This document shows positions 17,040 through 24,072 of a stretch of DNA of 64,000 nt, in pieces. A program made the translations under genes and the position numbers. The stretch is taken from positions 62,001-126,000 of the forward strand of contig CAMYOG010000006.1 in assembly GCA_947259925.1 (NCBI GenBank), written 5' to 3'. Within the stretch, counting starts at the first letter, position 1, and every line of letters starts with the position of its first letter. This DNA is from Thermoanaerobaculia bacterium (lineage in GTDB: Bacteria > Acidobacteriota > Thermoanaerobaculia > Multivoradales > JAHEKO01). A model generated the notes under the pieces. It worked only from the letters and a program-made list of their open reading frames with translations. It was not told the origin of the DNA and made no database searches.

Positions 17040-17554
17040 TCCAGAAAAAGATCTGCATGGTCGGAGTGTTCGCTACCGGCAAGACGAGCCTGGTGCGGCG
17101 TTGGGTCGAGTCGATCTTCTCCGACAAGTACCACTCGACCGTCGGCGTCAAGATCGACAGGAAACAGGTGGAGGTCCGGGGCACCACGGTCAATCTCGTC
17201 CTCTGGGACCTCGCCGGCCGGGACGAGCTCGAGGACATCAAGCCGAGCTATCTGCGCGGAGCGTCGGGCATCTTGTACGTCGTCGACGGTACGCGCCGCG
17301 AGACGTTCGACCAGGTCTTCGAGCTCCGCGACATCGCCGCCCGGACGATCGGCGAGGTGCCGTCGGTGGTCGCCCTGAACAAGTCCGACCTGAGAGCCCA
17401 GTGGCAGCTCGAGCGTGCCGATTCGAGTCGCTTGGACGACATGGGCTGGCACAACTTCACGACCAGCGCCCTGACCGGCGAGGGTGTCGAGGAGGCCTTC
17501 GAATGGCTGGCGAAACTCACCCTCGGCGACTACCGCGGAGAAGTCGGGTCGTGA
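17036..17554 (+). CDS. Ras-superfamily small GTPase (Rup/Rab-like)
   Basis: 172 residues from a GTG that overlaps the previous stop as GTGA. All G motifs are present: G1 GVFATGKTS (10-18), G2 threonine T35 in YHSTVGV, G3 WDLAGRDE (57-64), G4 NKSD (115-118) and G5 TSA (143-145). The position of the catalytic Gln of Ras (after DxxG) is Arg62, so intrinsic hydrolysis is probably low. The stretch SYLRGASGILYVVDGTR is typical of bacterial Rab-like proteins, not of MglA. There is no lipidation motif at the C-terminus; membrane contact would come through the OmpA-domain partner. Its stop overlaps the phosphatase start as GTGA again. Confidence 0.9.
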   Translation: MIQKKICMVGVFATGKTSLVRRWVESIFSDKYHSTVGVKIDRKQVEVRGTTVNLVLWDLAGRDELEDIKPSYLRGASGILYVVDGTRRETFDQVFELRDIAARTIGEVPSVVALNKSDLRAQWQLERADSSRLDDMGWHNFTTSALTGEGVEEAFEWLAKLTLGDYRGEVGS

Positions 17555-18390
17555 GTGGACGCTCAGAGCCCTACGAGCTCGATCTCTTCGGCCTGACCGA
17601 CATCGGGCGCAAACGCGAAGAGAACGAGGACCAGTTCCTGATCGCCTCGCTGAGCAAGTCGGCGCAGACCCTGCACTCGAGTCTCGACGAGGCCTGGCTA
17701 GCCGATCGGCTGGACTGCGGCCGCGCCTACCTCCTGGTCGTAGCCGACGGACTGGGCGGCCTCACCCGCGGCCGCGAGGCGAGCGGCACCGCGGTGGAGG
17801 TAGTCGCCGAGCAGATCTCGCACGCCGCGAGCTGCTACTACATGAGCGAGATCGAGCGCGAGCACGAGTTCATCGACAAGCTCGAGGCGGCGATGGAGCG
17901 CGCGCACGAGCAGGTCAAGGAGCGCCTCGGGGCGGACGGCCGCAGCGCAGCGACCACGATCACGATGCTGACGCTCATTTGGCCCCGCGGCTACTTCGTC
18001 CACGCGGGCGACAGTCGCGGCTACTACCTGCGAAAGGGACGGCTGCTGCAGTTCACCCGCGACCAGACGATGGCCGACTACATGGTCGATGCCGGTCGGC
18101 TCACCGAGGAGGAAGCGAGCCAGGGACCCTTGAAGCACGTGCTGCTGAGCGCCGTCGGGGGCCAGGAGCTCAAACCGTCCGTCGGGCTCGTCGACTTCGA
18201 AGACGGTGACGTGCTGCTCCTGTGCACCGACGGACTGACCGGCCACGTCCCCGACGACCGGATCCGCGAGATCCTCGAGACTACAGGCGACGCCCAGAGC
18301 GCCTGTCGGCAGCTGGTCGACGAGGCTCTGGCGGCGGGGGGTACCGACAACATCACCGCCATCGTGGCCCGGATGTCCGAGCGCGACTGA
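17551..18390 (+). CDS. PP2C-family protein serine/threonine phosphatase
   Basis: 279 residues from the GTG at 17551. The metal and phosphate motifs of bacterial PP2C are complete: REENEDQF (22-29), VVADGLGG (63-70), HAGDSRGYYL (151-160), LLLCTDGLTG (222-231) and AGGTDNITAIVA (262-273). It should dephosphorylate Ser/Thr on proteins in the cytoplasm. As last gene of the cassette, its likely targets include the coiled-coil, OmpA-domain or GTPase partners. The only kinase in the window is 34 kb away, so the opposing kinase is unknown. Confidence 0.92.
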   Translation: MSGRSEPYELDLFGLTDIGRKREENEDQFLIASLSKSAQTLHSSLDEAWLADRLDCGRAYLLVVADGLGGLTRGREASGTAVEVVAEQISHAASCYYMSEIEREHEFIDKLEAAMERAHEQVKERLGADGRSAATTITMLTLIWPRGYFVHAGDSRGYYLRKGRLLQFTRDQTMADYMVDAGRLTEEEASQGPLKHVLLSAVGGQELKPSVGLVDFEDGDVLLLCTDGLTGHVPDDRIREILETTGDAQSACRQLVDEALAAGGTDNITAIVARMSERD

Positions 18391-18685
18391 CGAGGGGGCC
18401 CGAGCCGCGCCGGGCCGAGCGTCCAGCCTGCCCAGCAATTGTGGCGGCGATGCGCCGGGTACGGCCGCCACTTCCGACCGTGGAGATTCTCCCTACCCGA
18501 ACTACCGGGCCATGGAGAAACTCCATGGGGCCCGAATCGCGGGACCGAGCCACGCGGCTAGCGCCGCTCTCCTCGGGCACCAGAAGCTCCGATGCGACCA
18601 CCCTCTGAGGAGCGCGAGCCTCTTGGTTCGGTCTTGCGCCTATCGCCAACGGTCTACGGTACGACGCTTGCGAATTGAAGCCCGC
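18391..18685. other. Intergenic region before the subtilase
   Basis: 295 bases with no supported gene. It holds the strong inverted repeat at 18506-18534. Downstream of it the sequence falls in GC (about 18615-18680, with TTGGTTCGG and TTGCGAATTGAAG), which is where I would expect the promoter of the subtilase gene, but no single -35/-10 pair is convincing. Confidence 0.4.
18506..18534. terminator. Long inverted repeat between phosphatase and subtilase genes
   Basis: The arms CCATGGAG and CTCCATGG pair perfectly around an AAA loop (18510-18528), and the stem continues as CGGG with CCCG after a two-base bulge. This gives 12 base pairs. There is no T-run, so it may be a terminator working with Rho, an mRNA-stabilising end for the cassette, or a regulator binding site. 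Confidence 0.45.
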
Positions 18686-20947
18686 ATGACCCATGCGCGC
18701 CATTTCTTCCCTACCCTGGTTGCTGGACTGGTCCTGACGGCACTGCTCGCGCTCTCGCCCGCGCTAGCTGCCGCGGCCCCCGAGACGCTCATCGTTCAGG
18801 GCCGGGGCGTGGCCGGGACCGCCGCGCTGGTCCGAGCGGTGGGCGGCAACGTGACCCACGAGCTCGACCTCATCGGTGGCGTCGCCGCCGAGCTGACGCC
18901 CGAGCAACGGAGGGCGCTCGCGCGGCGCCATCCGGACCTTCGTGTGTACCCCAACCGGACCACCGCCGTCACCAGCGCGCTGGACAGCATCAGCTACGTC
19001 TCCGATCGGTTCGGCGACGACAGCTTCGACAACAACGACGGCAGTCGCCACTTCGCGTCCCCCTGGATCGAGGTCGATCCGCCGGCCGATGCTCCCAACC
19101 CCGAACGCGGGCGGGTCCGGATTCGCAACGGTGAGCTGCGCCTGGGCGGCCGCTCGTCGAGCACCAGTCAGGTGAGCATCGCCCGCCGGGTCGATCTGGG
19201 CGCGGCCGTGGTCCAAGCGAGACTGAGCTTCGAGTACCGGACCGGATCGCGCGTCGACGAGGGAGACGCCGTGAGCCTGGAGGTCTCGGCCGACAGCGGA
19301 GAATCGTACAGCGAGCTCGAGCGCTTCACCGGCATCGACGGCAAGCTCGAGGGCTCGCGGGACTTCGACATCTCCGGCTACGCTTCCGCGGCGACCACGA
19401 TCCGCTTCCGCGTCTCCAACGGCTACGGCGGCAAGAGGGAGTATTTCTACGTCGACAATCTCGAGGTCAGATCCACGTCGACCACGGTCAGCACCGTCGA
19501 CGCGGCCCTTACCCCGCCCGAGATCACGGAGGCCCCGACCCACTGCAGCGGGAGTCAGAGCGGTAGCTTCGGCAATACCCCCTACACCGACTACCCGACA
19601 GTCATCGGAGCCGACTGCCTCCACGACGAAGGGATCTTCGGCCATGGGGTCACCATCGCCTTCCTCGACACCGGCCTGTGGAAGAAGACCGCGACCCAGG
19701 ACAACCATCTCCAGGAGCTCCGCATCCTGGCGCAGTACGACGTGATTCGGGATCGTCTCGAGCCGGATCTGTACGAGGACCACGACTACGAGCAGGACAT
19801 CGACGATGACAACGGCCACGGCACGCACGTCGCGGCGGTCGCCCTGAGCAGCGACTCGACCGAAAACGGCGCCTATCAGGGCATCGCTCCCGGGGTCAAT
19901 CTGGTCGCGGTCAAAGCACTCGATACGACCGGTGCCGGTACCTACCTCGACGTGATTCGGGGAATCGACTGGATCGTCACTCACAAGGACCTCTACAACA
20001 TCCGGGTGCTGAACCTCTCCATCGGCGCGCCACCGCAGTCTCGCTATTGGGACGATCCCCTCAACCAGGCCGTGATGGCTGCCTGGCAGGCGGGCATCGT
20101 CGTCGTCGCCTCGGCCGGTAATCAGGGACCCGACGCGATGACGGTCGGAGTGCCCGGGAACGTCCCCTACATCATCACCGTCGGGGCGATGTCGGACGGT
20201 GTGACCCCACAGAATCCGTCAGACGACTTCCTGACTTCCTTTTCCGCCGCCGGGCCGACCCACGAAGGATTCGTCAAGCCCGAGCTCGTCGCGCCCGGCG
20301 GCCACATGCTCGCCTGGATGCCGCCGCACGGGACCATTCCGCAGGAGCATCCCGAGTTCATGGACGAGGGTCAGGAGTACTTCACGATGTCCGGCACCTC
20401 CCAGGCGACCGCGGTGGTCAGCGGCGTCGTCGCGCTCATGCTGGAGACCGAGCCGGGCCTGAGCCCCGACGACGTCAAGTGTCGCCTGATGGCGTCGGCG
20501 CGACCGGCCGTCAGCACCACCGGCGAGCTCGCCTACAGCGTCTTTCAACAGGGCGCGGGCATGGTCGACGCCTACCGGGCTGCCTCGAGTCAGGCTGTCG
20601 GATGCGCCAACCGCGGTCTCGACGTCCACGACGACCTGGCCGGCATCCGGCACTTCGCCGGCCGGGCACGGCAGCTCACGGACGGTAGCTACTTCCTCGA
20701 TGGCCTGCCCGCGACCGACGCGTTCGTCTGGGACGACGGTTTCGCCTGGGGTGATGCCTTCGTCTGGGACGACGCCTTCGTCTGGGACGACGGTTTCGCC
20801 TGGGGTGACGCCTTCGTCTGGGACGACGCCTTCGTCTGGGACGACGGTTTCGCCTGGGACGACGGTTTCGCCTGGGGTGACGCTTTCGTCTGGGACGACG
20901 GGCTGGCCGAGCCGATGTCGATCAACACCTGGGTCGAACAGGAGTGA
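18686..20947 (+). CDS. Secreted subtilisin-like serine protease (S8) with inserted beta domain and hexapeptide tail
   Basis: 753 residues from the ATG at 18686, which begins a signal peptide (to about 30). Residues 33-95 look like an I9-type propeptide. A beta-rich jelly-roll-like domain follows (about 105-265, with DGDDSFDNNDGS-type start and REYFYVDNLEV end). The catalytic domain starts near 300: D328 (FLDTG), H378 (DNGHGTH), oxyanion N479 (ASAGNQ) and S572 (MSGTSQA). After about residue 675 come ten hexapeptide repeats with consensus D-A/G-F-V/A-W-D/G, then a short end. The protease is complete and should be active outside the cell. The insert between propeptide and catalytic domain and the Trp/Asp repeat tail are unusual. 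Confidence 0.9.
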   Translation: MTHARHFFPTLVAGLVLTALLALSPALAAAAPETLIVQGRGVAGTAALVRAVGGNVTHELDLIGGVAAELTPEQRRALARRHPDLRVYPNRTTAVTSALDSISYVSDRFGDDSFDNNDGSRHFASPWIEVDPPADAPNPERGRVRIRNGELRLGGRSSSTSQVSIARRVDLGAAVVQARLSFEYRTGSRVDEGDAVSLEVSADSGESYSELERFTGIDGKLEGSRDFDISGYASAATTIRFRVSNGYGGKREYFYVDNLEVRSTSTTVSTVDAALTPPEITEAPTHCSGSQSGSFGNTPYTDYPTVIGADCLHDEGIFGHGVTIAFLDTGLWKKTATQDNHLQELRILAQYDVIRDRLEPDLYEDHDYEQDIDDDNGHGTHVAAVALSSDSTENGAYQGIAPGVNLVAVKALDTTGAGTYLDVIRGIDWIVTHKDLYNIRVLNLSIGAPPQSRYWDDPLNQAVMAAWQAGIVVVASAGNQGPDAMTVGVPGNVPYIITVGAMSDGVTPQNPSDDFLTSFSAAGPTHEGFVKPELVAPGGHMLAWMPPHGTIPQEHPEFMDEGQEYFTMSGTSQATAVVSGVVALMLETEPGLSPDDVKCRLMASARPAVSTTGELAYSVFQQGAGMVDAYRAASSQAVGCANRGLDVHDDLAGIRHFAGRARQLTDGSYFLDGLPATDAFVWDDGFAWGDAFVWDDAFVWDDGFAWGDAFVWDDAFVWDDGFAWDDGFAWGDAFVWDDGLAEPMSINTWVEQE
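20717..20896 (+). repeat. Ten tandem 18-base repeats coding a Trp/Asp-rich hexapeptide
   Basis: Ten in-frame 18-base units encode D-A/G-F-V/A-W-D/G at the end of the subtilase. Two alternating variants occur (DAFVWD and DGFAWG/DGFAWD), arranged in a higher-order pattern of about three units. DNA identity between units is high, which points to recent duplication or slippage. Confidence 0.85.
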
Positions 20948-20979
20948 CCGGACGCTGATCGCCGGCGCGTCGCTCTAGA

Positions 20980-22401
20980 TCACAGGTCCAGGCTGGCGGC
21001 GATCCGTTGGCGGTACTCCGCCGCCTTCTCGAGCACGCTGTCGGTATCTTCGGAGAGCACCCGGCCGCTCTCGACCAGGACCCGTCCGTGGACCATCACC
21101 AGCTCGACGTCGGACGCTTTGGTCGCGTAGGTGAGCGCCGAGAACGGATCGTAGAGCGGCCGCTGGTGGAAGCCGCTCGGATCGACGACGATCAGATCGG
21201 CCAGCTTACCCGCCTCCAGCGAGCCGATCTCGCCGTCCAGGCCGAGCGCCCGGGCACCGCCGAGGGTCGCCATGTGGATCGCCTCGGGCGCGCTGATCAG
21301 GGTCGGATCGGAATTGACCATCTTGTGCAGCTTGGCGGCGGTGTCGATCTCGCCCCAGAGATCGAGGTCGTTGTTCGAGGCCGGTCCATCGGTGCCCAGC
21401 CCGACCGCCACCCCGCCGGCGAGCATCCTGGGCACCGGCGCCACGCCGGCCGCCACCTTCATGTTCGATTCCGGACAGTGCGCCACGCCGACCCCGCGCT
21501 CGTACAGCAGAGCGATCTCGGACTCGCTCGGCCAGACGACGTGCTTGGCCACCACCCGGCTGTCGAGAATGCCGAGGTCGTCCAGATAGTCGATCGGCCG
21601 CAGGCCGGTGCGCTCGAGAATCTGCTCGACCTCCGACATGTCCTCGGCCAGGTGGATGAGCATCGGCACGTCGTGCTTCGCCGCCAGGGCGTGGCTCTGT
21701 TGGAGATGCTCGGCCGATACCGTGTACGGGGCGTGGGGTGCGACCGCGGGGGTGATCCGCTCGTGACCGCGCCAGCGCTCGATGAACGCCTCGGTGTAGG
21801 CGACCGCATCCTCCCAGGTCTTGTTGTCGGGAGCCGGGAAGTCGATCAGGGTCTCGCCGACCACCGCGCGCATGCCACAGCGGTCGGCCTCCTCGGCGAT
21901 CGCGTCCTCGTAGTAGTACATGTCGACGAAGGTGGTGATGCCACCGCGCAGCATCTCCAGACACGCCAGGCGAGTGCCCCAGCGAACGAACTCCTCGTCG
22001 ACGTGCTCCGCCTCGGCCGGGAAGATCACCTCCTGGAGCCACTCCATCAGCGGCAGATCGTCTGCGAGCCCGCGAAAGAGGGTCATCGGCACGTGGGTGT
22101 GCAGGTTGATCAGGCCGGGTAGCACGATCCGCCCCTCGGTCGAGACGACTCGCGCCTGCGGGAAGCGGGAGCGGAGCTCATCGGCATCGCCGACCGCTTC
22201 GATTCGGGCGCCCCGGACGGCCACCGCGCCGTCTTCGAGGACGGTCCCGTCGGCATCCATGGTCAGGACCGTGCCGCCCGCCAACAGCCAGACGGCGTCG
22301 CCGGCGTCCGCCGTCGCCGGCCCGCCGCGCGGAGTCTCGCCGCAGGCGAGCAGCACGACCGCAAGGGCGAGGATCGGGAGGAGTGAGCGGAGGATACGCA
22401 T
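20980..22401 (-). CDS. Lipoprotein amidohydrolase, MtaD/TrzN-like deaminase family
   Basis: 473 residues. The N-terminus ends in a lipobox (VVLLAC, Cys about 20), so the protein is predicted to be lipid-anchored. The rest is a full amidohydrolase: metal-binding HxH in LINLHTHVPMTLFRGLADD, a third histidine in PHAPYTVS, LIHLAED, and the metal aspartate in LGTDGPASNNDLDL. These features match 5-methylthioadenosine/S-adenosylhomocysteine deaminases and chlorohydrolases. The expected reaction is hydrolytic deamination of a purine-like or triazine-like ring, here outside the cytoplasm. It is divergent from a secreted protein gene and converges on the subtilase. Confidence 0.82.
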   Translation of the reverse strand: MRILRSLLPILALAVVLLACGETPRGGPATADAGDAVWLLAGGTVLTMDADGTVLEDGAVAVRGARIEAVGDADELRSRFPQARVVSTEGRIVLPGLINLHTHVPMTLFRGLADDLPLMEWLQEVIFPAEAEHVDEEFVRWGTRLACLEMLRGGITTFVDMYYYEDAIAEEADRCGMRAVVGETLIDFPAPDNKTWEDAVAYTEAFIERWRGHERITPAVAPHAPYTVSAEHLQQSHALAAKHDVPMLIHLAEDMSEVEQILERTGLRPIDYLDDLGILDSRVVAKHVVWPSESEIALLYERGVGVAHCPESNMKVAAGVAPVPRMLAGGVAVGLGTDGPASNNDLDLWGEIDTAAKLHKMVNSDPTLISAPEAIHMATLGGARALGLDGEIGSLEAGKLADLIVVDPSGFHQRPLYDPFSALTYATKASDVELVMVHGRVLVESGRVLSEDTDSVLEKAAEYRQRIAASLDL

Positions 22402-22494
22402 CGGTGTCTACGGGTCGCGGCGGGTATGGTAGCAGCGCTTTTGACGCTCTTGCCGGCGTGCACTAGGCTGGCGCTCCGAAAGAGGGAGGAAATC

Positions 22495-23109
22495 ATGCCG
22501 AGCCATCGTTTCATCGCCCTGTTCGCACTCGTTTCGGTCGCCACCGTGGCGCCGGCGCTGTCGCAGGCCCCATCAGCAGCCGAGCAGATCCATGGCGCGG
22601 TGAGCCCGGCGCCGGAAGCCCTGCGCGCGGGGGCGACAGTCCTCGGCTACGCCGACGGCGAGCTGGTTCGCCTGCGCGAGGGCGACGGCGAGCTGGTCTG
22701 CCTGGCCGACGATCCCTCGGACGAGCGCTTCCATGTGGCCTGCTACCACGTCGCCCTCGAGCCGTTCATGGCCCGGGGTCGCGAGCTGCGCAAGCAGGGC
22801 CTCGAGCGTGAGGCAGTGGTCTCGTCCCGCCGTGACGAGATCGCCGGCGGCAAGCTCGAGTTCCCGAGCGCGCCGGCGGCCCTCTACTCGCTCACTGGAC
22901 CGGACGGCAGCTTCGACGCCGAGACCCAGACGGTCCGGGGCGGCACGCGTGTCTACTCGATCTACATCGCCTACGCGACCGGCGATCAGACCGGGCTGTC
23001 GACCTCGCCGAGCGGCACCGGCCAGCCCTGGCTGATGGCCGCTGGGGAGCCGTGGGCGCACATCATGCTGGTACAGCCCTCGGACGGCGGTACCGCGGAC
23101 GACGAGTAG
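22495..23109 (+). CDS. Secreted hypothetical protein
   Basis: 204 residues from the ATG at 22495, preceded by an excellent GGAGGAAAT ribosome-binding site. A signal peptide covers about 1-23 (cleavage after LSQA). The mature chain has a repeated acidic motif (GELVRLREGDGELVCLADD) and two cysteines in VCLADD and VACYHV that could pair. I do not recognise a family. Its stop is 12 bases before the FkbM gene, so they may share a transcript. Confidence 0.7.
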   Translation: MPSHRFIALFALVSVATVAPALSQAPSAAEQIHGAVSPAPEALRAGATVLGYADGELVRLREGDGELVCLADDPSDERFHVACYHVALEPFMARGRELRKQGLEREAVVSSRRDEIAGGKLEFPSAPAALYSLTGPDGSFDAETQTVRGGTRVYSIYIAYATGDQTGLSTSPSGTGQPWLMAAGEPWAHIMLVQPSDGGTADDE

Positions 23110-23121
23110 CCCAGCCGCCCC

Positions 23122-24021
23122 TTGACCTACCAGCGCCGCTCGAGTCTCTACCACCTGGGAGCCGTCCCCCGACAGATCTGGAGGCATCCGAACAACCGCG
23201 GCCGTCGGCTGCGCCGCCTCGTCGGCTCGGTGTTCTTCCAGTTGCGCAAGCGGCTCGGGTTGGCACCCGCCACGCTGCCGCTGGTGGGAGACCTGCGGGT
23301 GATCGCCGACACCGGTGCCGGCGGTGTCTCCAACCTGGTCTACTTCGGCAGCTACTTCGAATACGACGAGCTGCGCTTCTGTGAGCGCTACCTGCGCCCC
23401 GGCGACCACGTGGTCGACGGCGGCGCCAACATCGGCCTGGTCTCGCTCCTGCTCTGCCGGTGGGTCGGCGATCAGGGGAGCGTCACCGCGTTCGAGCCGG
23501 CTCCCACCGCCGCGCGCCAGATGCGCGGCAATCTGGAGCTCAATCGGGTCGCCAACGTCGAGCTGATCGAGGCCGCGCTCGGCGCTCACGACGGAACCAC
23601 GCAGCTGATCGCCGACATGGACGTCAGCAATCAGCTCGTGCGCGAAGCCCCCGGAGATCACGCGGTCGAGACCGTCCGCGTCGTCCGCCTCGAAGAGGTC
23701 CTCGAGGACCGAGCCTACGCGCTGGTCAAGCTCGACCTCGAGGGCGCCGAGCTCGACGCCCTGCGCGGAGCGGAGGCCCTGCTCGCCGCCGACAGACTGC
23801 CGGTACTCCTGCTCGAGGCGTACGATCACCAGCTGCTACGCCTAGGTGGCAGCCGCGTCGAGGTGCTCGAACTGCTCGAAGCGCACGGCTACCGGTTTGC
23901 GGAGTTCGACGCCGACTCGAATCGGCTGACCTTCGCCGAGCGGCCGGCAGGGGACGACTTCCTCGCCATCCACTCGGGCAGTGAGCCGACGGTGGAGCGC
24001 CGACTCGCCGACTCGGGCTAG
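23122..24021 (+). CDS. FkbM-family methyltransferase
   Basis: 299 residues from a TTG start; no better start is visible further in. The SAM-binding motif is DHVVDGGANIGLVSLLL, followed by GSVTAFEPAPTAARQMRGNL and the later KLDLEGAELDALRGA, the FkbM hallmark (K-x-DxEG-E). The first 60 residues are basic and fit no domain. FkbM enzymes O-methylate sugars, glycolipids or polyketides; the acceptor here is unknown. It may be co-transcribed with the secreted protein before it. Confidence 0.8.
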   Translation: MTYQRRSSLYHLGAVPRQIWRHPNNRGRRLRRLVGSVFFQLRKRLGLAPATLPLVGDLRVIADTGAGGVSNLVYFGSYFEYDELRFCERYLRPGDHVVDGGANIGLVSLLLCRWVGDQGSVTAFEPAPTAARQMRGNLELNRVANVELIEAALGAHDGTTQLIADMDVSNQLVREAPGDHAVETVRVVRLEEVLEDRAYALVKLDLEGAELDALRGAEALLAADRLPVLLLEAYDHQLLRLGGSRVEVLELLEAHGYRFAEFDADSNRLTFAERPAGDDFLAIHSGSEPTVERRLADSG

Positions 24022-24072
24022 CCTGAGCTTCTCACCGGCATTCGTAGCGAGCCGGCGTAGGACCCCTGAGGC

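Noticed and set aside
17036-17554. MglA polarity GTPase
   Set aside because: No stand-alone MglB gene is next to it, and the SYLRGASG and WDLAG features fit the Rab/Rup-like bacterial group better.
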